Shown piece by piece: positions 32,863 through 43,977 of a stretch of 64,000 nucleotides of DNA. Source of the stretch: Gnetum montanum. Taxonomy: Eukaryota > Streptophyta > Gnetopsida > Gnetales > Gnetaceae. Under the pieces are notes generated by a model. The model made no database searches. It was not told the origin of the DNA and saw only the letters and a list, made by a program, of their open reading frames with translations. How positions within the stretch are numbered: the stretch's first letter is position 1; each line of letters starts with the position of its first letter. Location of the stretch: NCBI GenBank assembly GCA_015680685.1, contig MNCI01001065.1:963448-1027447 (forward strand), given 5' to 3'. Both the position numbers and the translations under genes were made by a program.

Positions 32863-35640
32863 TCATGGGTTTTCTCTATTTGTGTCATCTTCAACTTTCG
32901 GTCCTGCATTATTTCCTTTTGCATCATCTTCCCCTATGTCACCCTCTGCCGATTCTTCATTCCCTCCCTCTATGGGCCCTGTGCCCTCATCTGGAACCTG
33001 CATCGTAGGAGTGAAGTGGTCAGCTAGGGCAAAAAATGAAAACTATAATAGAGCATAAGCATTAACATAGTAGAAATTGACTAACCTGAGAAGGGCTTGC
33101 ACCCATCTCAAAGGGTATCTGGTCCAAGCCGAGCCCGAGGTAGTGCCAAACCTCCTCTACCATGATGTCCATCCAATGCCTATTGCTTGGTTTCGCTTCT
33201 ACAACAGCTCTCTCCCTTTCAATTGTTTTTCACCTTGGTGGTCCTAGGGAAAAGGAGATGGTTGCAGTCTCTCTCATAGGAAGGTCCACTTTTAAGTTAA
33301 GAGATTCTGTAACCTTTTCCTACTCCTTGAACTAAGCATAGACCTCAGAAGCATCAATGGTATTTACAAATTCTTTATACGTAAACACATCCACAACAGC
33401 GTCCTTGTATAGTTTACAATGGGTGGAATTTTCCCATTTATACATGTGTTTATGGTTTCTCTGGGACTGCCCCCATTCATAAATCTTGGTGCTGAAGTCT
33501 TTCAAGTCTTGACATTTTTAGGCTAGGAAGTCCATTTGCATTCACTGTTTTATTATCTCGCGAGTGGCTTCAACGTTCTGACTTGCGATAGTCCAAAATC
33601 TGGTGTAGTCTATTATAGTCATGTGCCAATCCTCATTATTTGTGTCATGGGCTATGAAGAACTCATTCCTCAACTTGAGATCCTCCACCTCGGTGACTAG
33701 GTTGGCCTCTCTTTGCTCATCCCTTTGGACCCGTTTCTGCAGGTCCTCATTGACATGCTTATACTACCACAAGGAGTGTGTCAAGTGCAAAACACATTTG
33801 CAAGCCTCGTCATACGTGCTACGAGACACCTCAGTCACTTTAGGTGGGAATGTAGGCACAACACTGACTTTCAAAGGCTATGCTGGGTCCCATTTGAGCC
33901 AAGAGGCTACCATGACACAAAGAGCATAGCAATTGCGTTAGCATAGCAAGATTAGCAAACTCAAAAAATTCTAGCATAACAACATGAGAGCACCCAACAT
34001 TACTACTTATCCATGTCAAGGTTCGCCTACTGAAGGCGGTTGATCATGTCATCAATGATTCCCTGCACGAACGTAAGCTTGTCAGAGATCTTGGCCCATG
34101 AATCCACACGAATCGGAGAGGGTCCTATAGTATCAATAGTAGCACCTGTTACATGACTAAACATATCAACAATGGCTGAAACGGACTATGACAAGGTAGA
34201 CATATTGCTGAACTCAACAGCATCCGGTTGTGGTCTCCCTTCTTGTTGATGCAAGACGATGGCGGTAGCCTTGGCAGAAGGCCTTGCCGAGTCTGCATAA
34301 GCCTCTTCTTCATGCATTGGTGCCTTTCCTTTTAGGAGACCAGCATCTTTTTTATTCAAGGGAGTTCCCTCCTCATTGGTAGGAGGATTCTCCCTAATGA
34401 CAAGAGCTCCTGACTTAGCGACATGAGCTCCTTTATTCTTGACCAGGGCCCTCTCCTCCGAGACTGGGGCCTCTATGTCTTTATTTGTTGCCCCCATATT
34501 AGGGGCTGACACCTCTTCGGCGCCTTCTTTTTCTTCTTCTTCTTCCTCTGCTAGCAAAGAAGCATGTTTGCATTAATACAAAAAAAGTTAGCTCAAAGAA
34601 GGTGCTACGCTATGCTACGTCGCCTAGCATAGCATAGCATAGCAGACAATAACAAAGTAAGCAATAGAAAAAAATGTTTACCAATGGGAGGTTGCGTCCT
34701 TTGTAGTTTAAGTTGTAGTCTTCGCCCCTTCTCTTATTCCATGTGAAGGGTTTCCTCAGCTAGGAGAGGCCTCTTCCACTACAACTCTTTGGGCATAGTA
34801 TTAGTTATGAGACATTCTCCCCATGACACACTATCGGCTACAGTAGGGGGCATCTCACCTATGCTGTCCTAACCACAAATGTTGCGGGCCACCCGATCCT
34901 TAGTGATCACAAAGAATGACTTCCCAATTATTTCTAGGGAATCTTGGGCTTAGATCATCTGGAAGATCTAGCAAATCCATGGTCTAAAAATCTAGTCATA
35001 ATTTTGCATGACCTAGACTCCATTCTCTTGAACCACCATAAAACTCTGTGAAGCGCTTCAGACAACCTATGTAGAAGACATAGTGTATGTTGGAACGGGA
35101 CTCCAATTTCTGACAGTGTCCCAAGATTTTAGCTTGCAAGCCTTTACATAGGAAGCTAGCCCAGTTGTAATGGGCCCCCTCCTCCATAACTTCATGCATT
35201 ATCCAGGCCTGCTCAATCCCTAGGACCTTCCCCTGGGTAAGCAGCTGGGGGAATGCATGAGCACAGAAGATACGGTAAATCTCCAAGGCCCATCTTTGAG
35301 TTTATCCATAGGGAGTCCCTTTCACTCCTTGGCAATCCCCAACCACTCCTAAATATCCTTCTTCTGAAGGGTCAACTCCTTCTTTCACCTCAGCCCTATG
35401 AGGATGCCATCGGTAGGAACACTGAACAGGTCCATAAACAACTGGTCATTGACTTCAATGACCACCCGCATGCCCCGTATCTGCATGTGGAAGCAACCCA
35501 CCTTTTCAGAAAAGGAGTTGACCAAGGAGAGCATCTCGAAGATAGGAATGCTCGAATTTAGGGCCAGGAATAGATCCATAAGTCTAGCCTTTTTGAGGTT
35601 CTAGACCAAGGAGTCTGAAGCTGCATTGTTTATCTAGCAT
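32863..35640 (-). pseudogene. Spliced gene antisense to gag-pol, in the protease-RT interval of element C
   Basis: This is the homologue of the gene at 4574-7238. On the minus strand the N-terminal globular region (LMDLFLALNSSI, HMQIRGMRVVIEVNDQLF, DLFSVPTDG, 35590-35385; then EIYRIFCAHAFPQ to RFTEFYGGSR, 35286-35020) is followed by KRPLLAEETLHME, an intron of about 135 bp (donor CCATTG|GTAAAC, acceptor TTGCTAGCAG|AGGAAG near 34546), an acidic Glu-rich exon (34545-34000), a coiled-coil exon from about 33895 (WLKWDPA, KIYEWGQSQRNHKHMY) and a last intron 32998-33085. The tail exon VPDEGTGPIEGG ends at the stop codon 32863-32865. Segment order and spacing match B. Stops and a frameshift near 35330 make it inactive. 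The function is unknown. Confidence 0.75.
32998..33085 (-). other. Last GT-AG intron in the antisense gene of C (conserved in B)
   Basis: On the minus strand the donor is TTCTCAG|GTTAGTC and the acceptor CTACGATGCAG|GTTCCAG; 88 bp, phase 0. Position, phase and the following (V/M)-(P)-DEG exon start agree with the 94-bp intron of B. Confidence 0.8.
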
Positions 35641-35834
35641 TGACTTGCTTCTACTTCATCGTATTTGAAGTAGATGTTCATCCCCTATGCCTCGATGGTT
35701 ACCATCATCACCTCTTGGGGCTTCTTCACCCTTGCAACAGTTTTCACAAAAATGTTTCGCATGAAAATGCAGAAAGTACAAAGATTACAAAGACACTTAA
35801 GCATGTGACACTTAATGCTTGGCCTACTAGGCCT

Positions 35835-36065
35835 ATGTGATCCAAAAATACCTTAAACTAGCAATCGTAGCATAGTTGCACTTTTACCGGTTCGGAAAGA
35901 CCTTAAACTAGCAATTGTGGTACAGTTACATTTTTACTAGTCCAAAAAGACCTTAAACTAGCAAACCCCAGCATGTTGTAACTTTCGTGGTCTAAAAAGA
36001 CATTAAACTAGCATTTTTCGATCTGCTATATGTTCGTAGTCTGCAATGATGCTAAACTAGCAGTT
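35835..36065 (+). repeat. GTC-N5-GAC-TTAAACTAGCA array upstream of RT in element C
   Basis: Five units about 55-60 bp apart, for example AGTCCAAAAAGACCTTAAAC and GGTCTAAAAAGACATTAAAC, each followed by TAGCA. These are the best-preserved units in the window: arms GTC/GAC, a 5-6-base loop, then N-TTAAACTAGCA. They read in the gag-pol direction. Confidence 0.9.
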
Positions 36066-36284
36066 TCACAATTTCGCATTGGCTGTTTTACATTCCTTAG
36101 CAGTTACACATTTTCACATCGATAGTGTTACATTTTCTATTTTAGCAGCTCTACATCTCCATGCCATAACGATCTACCATGAATTTAAAATGGAAAAATT
36201 TTAATCTCTACGTCTTACATCTCGTCACTACTTTACAAGTTTTCGCTATACGCGATTGCTACCAACAGGTGTCTCTTAACCAGG

Positions 36285-36304
36285 CTTTCATCTTGTTTTG
36301 ACAG
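36285..36304 (+). promoter_or_regulatory. Candidate 3' splice site in front of RT (element C)
   Basis: CTTTCATCTTGTTTTGACAG is a strong plant-type acceptor. The sequence after it (GTTAAGCAGGAAATGGAA) is in the same frame as RT. Ogre elements are known to have a spliced intron between protease and RT. A matching donor near 32.3-32.4 kb is not certain. Confidence 0.55.
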
Positions 36305-39300
36305 GTTAAGCAGGAAATGGAAATTCATCGCAATCTCTCCACACCTTTAGCCCTAGCAGGTCCACATGGCAAGCTCATGAGATAACTAAACCCAGACCTA
36401 ATTGACTGGGAGTCAACCATAGCTAGCACCATAGCATCTTTAGAAGCATTCCCAGATTGGCCAAAGCATCTAGTCCAAACCCTAGATTTGGAGGTCGAGG
36501 ATGTAACCAAGGACCCTCTCATCGAGATTCCTGTGACCACATCCAAGGGGGAAATGAAAACGTTAAAGCTTAGCTCCCTCCTAGATGTGTAGACACACAA
36601 AAACGTAGCCAAAATTCTACAAGACAACATCAAAGTCTTCACATGGTCATACAGTGACATGTTGGGTTTAGATCTAAGGCTGATACAACATAACATCATC
36701 CTAGACCTGCGCATGAAGGTAGTCAAGTAGAAGGCTCGTAAAGTCAAGCTAGAAATCATGCTAGCCATAAGGGATGAAATCACCAAGCTATACCAAGCTG
36801 GTTTCATCCACGTAGTTGATTATTTGGAATGCGTGTCCAACATCGTCGTAGTTTCCAAGAAAATGTGAGGAATAAGAATTTGCATAGACTTTCAAGATCT
36901 GAATAGGATGATGATCAAGGAAAATTTCCTAGTTCCAAGCATAGATCAACTCATCGACACTACAGCTAGTTATGACCTGTTATCCTTCATGGATGGCTTT
37001 TTCGGCTACAACCAAATTTGGATCAACCCAGAGCATCAGCTAACGACAACCTTTATGACCCCATGGGGGACCTTCTGTTACACCATGATGCCTTTTGGGC
37101 TCAAGAACGTAGGAGCAACCTACCAGTGAGCCATGAGCTACATCTTCAATGACTACATCTTAGAAACACTAAATGACTACGTGGATTATATAGTAGTCAA
37201 GTCCCAGGAGGCGACTGATCACCCTCGTGATCTAGCGGTAGTCCTTAAGTGTTGCCAAATACATGAATTACACCTTAATTCTAAGAAGTATGTCTTTGGT
37301 ATGAGAACCAGACACATGTTAGGATTTGTAGTATTGAAGGATGGAATACGGGTGGACCTTGAAAAAGTCAAGGCCATTGTCAACTTGGCACCTCCTACAA
37401 ACCTTAAGGAGTTACATGGCTTGCAAGGTAGGGTACAGTTCATTTGAAGGTTTATAGCAAAGTTGACTAACAAGTTACACCCCATGTAACATCTTCTAAA
37501 GAAAGGGGTTGACTTCGAGTGGACAACCTAGTGTCAACAAGCCTTCAATGACTTGAAGGAAGAGCTCTCGCACCTCCCAACTATGCATCTGCCACAAAGG
37601 GATAAGCCTTTCTTCATCTACCTTGCCACCTATGACACATCTATCGTAGCACTGTTATGTCAAAAACAAGATGAAAAATCTGAGATACCAGTGTACTACC
37701 TGAGTCATGCGTTAATAGTGTATGAGCCAAAATACAATGAAGTAGATAGGAATTTCCTTGCCTTGGTGTTCACACTAAAAAAGTGGAGGCACTATCTATT
37801 TCGTAGTGTAGTCAACATCATTTGCAAAAGTAACATACTTCGGGCTATCACTAACAACCTGTATGAAAGCAGAAGGATAGCCCGATGGAAAGAGATAACC
37901 ATGGAGTTTGAACTACACTATGTAAGGCAATAATCAACTAAGGGTCAAGCCATAGCAACACAACTTACGGCCTCACCCATCGACGACCATGCGACCAAAG
38001 ACCCTGAATTCCCAGACGAACATGTTGGCATAATCAACATCATTCCATGATGCCTAGAAGCCACTTTACACTTTGACCATACTTCAACCTGATGAGGAGG
38101 TAGTGCAGGTGCCATCATTATGTTCCCCTATGAGGAAATGCATCCTTTTGCTTATTTTTTTGCATTCCCCTGCACCAACAACGTGGCAGAGTATGAGGGG
38201 CTACTCAGAGGCCTCTCAGCTACCCAAGCACTACGCATACAACACTTGGCAATCCGTGCTGATTCACAACTAGTTGTGAATCAAATCACTAAGTTCTACA
38301 CCTACAGAGCTATGCACCTACAACCCTACTATGACCTAGCAAAAACCATGCTTAAGAAATTTGCAACCATAGACATGCAACACGTGCCATGCAACGATAA
38401 CACCGTGGTAGATGCCTTAGCAACCCTAGCATTAAAGATTCCACCACACTCATTGGCAAGTCTATGGACATTGATAGTCAAATGTACTAAGCCTATCACT
38501 CATGTGGAACACATGGCCTCCATCAATGCCGTGGAGGCCCAAGAGTGGTATGCTAACATTAAAGCCTACCTACAACACGAGGAACCACCAAGTGGATTGA
38601 CATCTATTCAGAGAGATGTAATCTGTAAGCACGCTCAGTAATATACGCTCATGAAGAGTGATGTCCTATGTCGATGCTCCTACGATGGGATATTGCTAGC
38701 ATGCGTGGGTGGGGAATAGGTGCATAGGGTAGTTAATGAAGTGCATGAGAGGCTATGCAGTAGACACATAGCACCCAGGGCTATGGTTGCAAAAATCAGA
38801 TGCTTATGGTACTATTGGCCCCACATGGAGCACGACTACGTGTCGAAAGTCAAGATGTGTGACACATGCCAAAGATACGCAAATCTCATACACATCTCAC
38901 CTACGGACCTACATCCAACACAAATCATGTGGCCTTTCCAAAAATGGGGACTAGACCTCATAGGTCTTATCACGCCTAAGTCCTCCATAGGGCATAGCTT
39001 CATTATCACTACCAATGAGTATTTTACTAAGTGGGTGGAAGCTATTCCCCTGAGAAGAAGGACATCTTAAAATCTGCCACTTCATCCTAGACAACATCGT
39101 GATGAGGTTTCAGCTTCCAATGACTATTGTAACCGACAATGGGCCACAATTCAATAGTACGGAAACCCGAACCTTCTGTAGCAATCTAGGCATTAAGCAA
39201 TCATTCTTATCCCCATACTATCCATACGCAAATGGGCAAGTGGAGTCTACAAATAATTCCATCATCAACTTGCTGAGGCAGATGCTTAGTAGAAGCAAAA

Positions 39301-39785
39301 GATGATGGCACGAGAAAATCCTCTATGTTCTATGGGCCTATAGAACGACATGTAGAACTATGATAAGTAAGACTCCTTACAACCTTGTTTATGGATCTGA
39401 AGCTATGTTTCCTCTTGAGTTGCAGGTACCATCACTCCAGATGATCCTTGTGGATGTCGTAAGTGAAGCCCAGAAGAAAGAGTCATGGATCATTGACCTC
39501 GACTCAGTAGAGGAGGAGCATGTGTAGATGCTGAGATGCGTAGATCACTACCAGAGCAAGTAGCAGAAAAAGCACCATGCAGACATGCATCGAAGGCTAG
39601 TACAGAAGGGGGACCTCATCCTCAAGGCTATTTGCGAGCATGTGAGAAAATTCTCAGCCAACTAGAAAGGCCCTTACATGGTCACTAAAGCCTTCAGGAA
39701 TGGAGCCTTCAAGCTAGTGGACATGGAGAGCAATGAGTTCGCCAACCTGGTGAATCACTCATACCTCAAGCTGTACTATGTTTGA
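36305..39785 (+). pseudogene. Element C pol: RT, RNase H, aRNH, integrase
   Basis: RT occupies about 36.7-37.4 kb (FRDL-like FQDLNRM, SFMDGFFGYNQI, TTFMTPWGTFCYTMMPFGLKN). The catalytic motif reads YVDY at 37178-37189, so the second Asp is lost. Ordinary RNase H follows (FFIYLATYDTSIVALL, LSHALIVYEPKYNEVDR, 37600-37930), then archaeal-type aRNH (NNVAEYEGLLRGL, ADSQLVVNQI, NDNTVVDALATLAL, 38075-38460), the integrase zinc-binding region (38739-38880) and the core with Asp in WGLDLIG (about 38950), Asp in TDNGPQF (about 39135) and Glu in GQVEST (about 39240). The C-terminal end is LKLYYV at 39782. About ten stops and a frameshift at about 39070 interrupt it; apart from that shift the frame is constant. 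Confidence 0.9.
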
Positions 39786-39799
39786 AGCACAACGTCAAC

Positions 39800-40015
39800 A
39801 AGAAGTATCTGCTATGATGTTAAACTAATGGCAACTATCCACTATGACATAAAACTGACACAACTAGTCTGTTATGACTCTAAATTGGCACGACACATCC
39901 GCTATGATGTTAGATTGGTATGTACAGTCTGTTGGGATCTTAAACCAACACAGCAATCCACTGGGACTCTAAACTAGCACATGTTCTACGAAGACCTTAA
40001 ACTGGATTCATGTCA
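39800..40015 (+). repeat. Hairpin-TTAAACTA array after pol of element C
   Basis: About six units, for example ATCTGCTATGATGTTAAACT and AGTCTGTTGGGATCTTAAAC, placed as in element A (1653-2175) directly after the pol stop and reading in the pol direction. Confidence 0.85.
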
Positions 40016-41005
40016 CATCCCTAGTGTGCATCTGCATTAAGTACACATCGAACAAGCATGCGTAGTGTTGACACGCGAGTGGGATGTTGTAGCTCCAGAA
40101 CGCAATCCACGATGCAATGGGAACACACTTTGGAACACATGCGATGCTGCCACCCTTGGCATTGTGCTGACCCTCTAGAGATGTCATACGACATTGAACT
40201 GGCCCTATGGACCTACTATCACCACAGACCACCACCCTAATGGTAGTTCCTCAGCCAGTGCCCACCGTTGGAGTTCCAGCAGTATTGTGGCCCAGCCACA
40301 CTATTGTCATCCTCCAGCCCCCTACCAACGCCTTGGCTCAAACAATGTTTAGCTATGTGGTAGTTGATCCCATAGAAAAACTAAGAATGCATGCCTTTGG
40401 CAGGGATTCCAGAGCATCCACACTCACAACAACTCTCAATGCCTTCAAGGCTAGCTCCTCCACGTCGGTGCCACCAAGGCCACTGTTGACCTTCCTACAT
40501 TGGACACTGTGCACTAGTGTGGGTGTCCAAGAGCTTTAACAATGTGTACAACGAGCAAGACCCCTACCCTCGCTTCGCATCTTTCTCTCCGTCATGATTA
40601 CATGGTACAATCGAGAGTACGACTTGCCATGGCAGCAAATGCTATGGCGTTGCGAAGTGAGTGCCTTGAATAGCCTAACTACTTTAGAGTGCAAATTCCA
40701 TGATGTGCATAACACAGCTCACCACATGGGAAGCATCTGTAGGCAAGTCAAAGCCCTACATGAATGTAATGCAACTCATCTTGGGGGAGGAAAAACCTGT
40801 CCTACAGAGGGTCGAAGGCCAGCGAAGGTAAAGATGAAAATGCAAACAAGCTCCCCATGAGCATTCCAATGAGGGACTCTGTTAAACATCATCTTTACCC
40901 TTCTCTTGAACCTCCTTCTTCCCTGCTTCATCCTTTCACTCTCAAGTGCAATCGAGTGACGTCCTGACATTCACCGAGTAGCAACGTTAGTGTCATCTCT
41001 TCAAT
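40016..41005 (+). other. Element C 3' untranslated region, no gene recognised
   Basis: Two open stretches (40207-40539 and 40594-40860) read as low-similarity Pro/Thr-rich and mixed peptides. Neither resembles a family I know, and neither has a counterpart in the 3' regions of A or D. They may be chance frames or remains of an extra reading frame. Confidence 0.4.
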
Positions 41006-41080
41006 GGTGTTTCATTTCCTTTATCAACGTCTCTTGAGCTCATCCTCTAGATGTTGACAAAGAGGAGCCAATGAAGCACC
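41006..41080 (+). promoter_or_regulatory. Polypurine tract and nested inverted repeat of element C
   Basis: Inner arms CTTTATCAACGTCT (41019-41032) and AGATGTTGACAAAG (41049-41062); outer arms GGTGTTTCA (41006-41014) and TGAAGCACC (41072-41080), the latter being the LTR start. The purine tract AAAGAGGAG is at 41059-41067. The arm sequence differs from A and D but pairing is kept. Confidence 0.8.
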
Positions 41081-42696
41081 CCAAAATTTGAAGACAATCT
41101 TGCTTCACTAGGCCTTTACAATTTGCGTAGCATTACGGCAGTTCTTTGAGAGATGGATGCTCTGATCTTCAGACTGTCCACTTCAGCAAGTTTTCTAAGT
41201 CAAGGATTCTTTCTATGCTACACTATGACATGCAGCATAGCAAACTTTAGAAGACATTTTTAGAAGCACAGTGGTACGCTATGCTATGCTACGCAGTGTA
41301 GCACAGTGTAGCAAAAGCTAGACGATCAGCCCCCTCACTTGACTTCAAGTCCTTCGACAATGTCTCCTACCATAGGAAGGCAATGAACTTGGCTAACATT
41401 AGGTCTTGTTTGCTGCTACGCTAGGCTAAGCTACATGGAACAACAAGGCATAGAAATTCTATAGAATTTGATAGAGGGTAATTCAAAGTGCGAGATCAAC
41501 AAGTTTGCAAGCTTCATAGTGCAAAAGGCAAAGTTTGAAGATTGGTGACATTTTTTGCAACTAAGGCCAGTCGCTATGCTGCGCTATGCTACATAGCATA
41601 GCAAACACACAATGAATAGCCTACACATTTCAAAGGATTTTTACATATGCAACAAGACACGTAACAAGATTCTACGCTACGCCAACATGCTACGCTACAA
41701 AGCATAGCAAAGTGGCAAGCATTTACGCGACATCAATGCACCTCACCTAATTGCACCATTACTCTAACAACATAATTATGGCATGGTAGGTTCATAATTA
41801 CGGCATGGCAAGCTCACCCAAAGGTCATGTAGGCACGTGTAGCGTAGACAAGTCAGGATAGGCCCAAGGCACATGGCGTTCAAACCACATCTTTCATGCA
41901 CCCTTGGTCCTATAAATACCCTGATGAGTGATGCTTAGAGTCTCTCCAGCTTTCACATGCTCAGGCACACTGTCTCTCTCAATCTTTGGCACTTTTGGCA
42001 TCCCTTTCTTTTTTAAAATATTTTAAGTCCCCAATCTGTTTTCTCAGTAATTTGATCAGCTAACAGTCTGGTTGGCTGACGAGCAAAAAGTTGGCACTGT
42101 AATCTCAAGTGTTGTAAGCTTTCTGTTTAACATTGTAAATAGTTAGCATTCTTAGTTGGCATCCTATCCTGTTCCTTTCTACCACCTTGGTAGCACTTTG
42201 CATTGTTAATGACTAAGTCCACGTTCAAGCACATGGTCATCTCGTTCTACACATCTTGGCTACTCTCGGGATCTCTGCACTTCCCAGCGCTGTGCAACCG
42301 ATTGTGTCCATCTTGATAGAGTGAGGTCATACCTTCGAAGTGGTGCATTTTTCTATTGCATTTTACATTATCTCCCATTTACTATTGCATTTTACACTAT
42401 TTTCTATTTCCTCTATTACATTTTACACTGTTTTCTATTTCCTCTGTTGCATTTTACATTGTTTTGTATTCCTATACATTTAAGCATTACTTCGCTTTGT
42501 CAATCTCATTTTCAAATTACACATTACAAAAGGTTATATAGACACTGACTAAATCCATGTCTAATTGACCAGACCGTTTAGGGTGTCCCATTTTTTTCCA
42601 ATCCAGCATGGCCCTCCCATGGAAACGGGGTCAAGATTGCCAACGACCGGTGGCCCCTCATTGTTTTTCCATCCATCAACGTTTTTGGTCACTACA
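41072..42696 (+). repeat. Element C 3' LTR
   Basis: 1625 bp, TGAAGCACCCCAAAATTTG to ...GGTCACTACA. It aligns end to end with 26373-27971. The TATA box is at 41911-41918, U3 palindromic words at 41215-41710 and the U5 tandem repeat at 42352-42475. Confidence 0.95.
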
Positions 42697-43977
42697 GGTG
42701 TCTTGGACAGTTTGGATGATCACCCAGGGACTTACAAAAATTGTAAATGGAAATAAAAAATAAAATTGAAGTCACAGATTCAAATGAAAATAAATATAGA
42801 AATTAAATTTGAAATAAATGTTTCATAACAAAAGAACTATAAATTTTATTGAATAGTAAAGAAAATGCTTAAAGTATGGAGTTCGATTGAGTACAAATTA
42901 TATGATAAAATGCACAAGAAGACTGCTCAAATGAAGTTTGAAGCTTATTGGAGCTAGCAAGTTGTGTTCTATAGTCAAACTCCATGATCTAGGTACTTTC
43001 CAACTCCAATTTCTTACAACTTCTTGCTAGTTTCCATTCAAACTTGCAACTTTGGTTACATGGGATATTGCACTCTTGATGCAATTGTATTATCTTGAGA
43101 GTCTTTGTAGTCCAATGTAGATACCAACTTTCTCTCAAAAGTGCTCAAGGTTATGAGAAAGGCTATGGGTTGCATAAATGTTCATTTTTTTCTTCTTCTC
43201 CAAATTGTGGAACCTCAATAATGTGTTTAGATTTAGCTTTTATAAGTTTTAGGTTGCTAATTTTAGGCTGCAAAATTTTACCATGATTGCTAACAGATTG
43301 GTGTTTATTTGCAAGCATAACAACTATGATTCCTAGTGTAGTTGATAATTTATGACAAGTTTTGATACCCAAGGATCATCAAAATCACAATAAATACTAA
43401 AAATAGTAAACATATTTTTGTGACTATGCTAGCTTCACCTCAACTATGGTGGCGTTGGAGAGCTACGCTGGAATTGTTGGAATTGTTGAAAATGTGGTGA
43501 CTATGTTGGCCATATGAAGATTACTAGAAATCCATGATAACTATGCTGGCCATGCTACCACCATTGGGAAAATGAAAAGTCCAACAACTCCAACAGTGGC
43601 CTTGCAACTTGCACATTGGGTTTTGTGAAAACTTTTCTAGGAATTTTTGGGAAATAAAAAACCCAATGCTACCAATGTTGGGTGTAGGTGGTTCAGTGTA
43701 GTTGAGGATACACCCTCATAAAAACCCATGAAAATGCCAAATTTGGTAGTCCCCAAGGCATTTTAGCCTTCACAAGTGAAAATATGAACATGACATTACT
43801 TTTTCCACTTGCAAAGTGAGGCAATAGCAACTTATGAGGTATTTTTTAGCCTAAAAAGTTAAAGTATGCAAGATTGTAGCTCATGTGCCACAAACATTAC
43901 ATTTACAATAAGATCTTGCCTTAAGTTGAGTGGTGAAGGTTATAGGTTACAAGATGCATTTTCTATATGGTGTTTCA
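42697..43977 (-). repeat. Element E 5' LTR, 5' part
   Basis: The sequence continues E's LTR beyond the C insertion (it starts with C's target duplication GGTGT). On the minus strand it begins TGAAACACCATATAG at 43977, the terminus shared by all Tat LTRs here. Words such as GACTATGCTAGC and GCTACGCTGG cluster at 43420-43720, where U3 is expected, and a possible minus-strand TATA (CTTATAAAA) is near 43240. Confidence 0.65.

Larger units (their letters stand above)
26373..42696 (+). mobile_element. Element C: full-length Tat-lineage retrotransposon with an antisense gene
   Basis: About 16.3 kb between GGTGT duplications. The order is 5' LTR, PBS, leader with 165-bp tandem repeats, gag-protease, repeat array, antisense spliced gene, repeat array, RT-RNase H-aRNH-integrase, repeat array, 3' untranslated region, polypurine tract and 3' LTR. 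gag-protease and pol share one reading frame (position 2 mod 3) with stops throughout and one clear frameshift at about 39070. It is inactive. Ordinary RNase H plus aRNH, and no chromodomain, define the Tat lineage. The large interval between protease and RT recalls Ogre. Confidence 0.9.
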
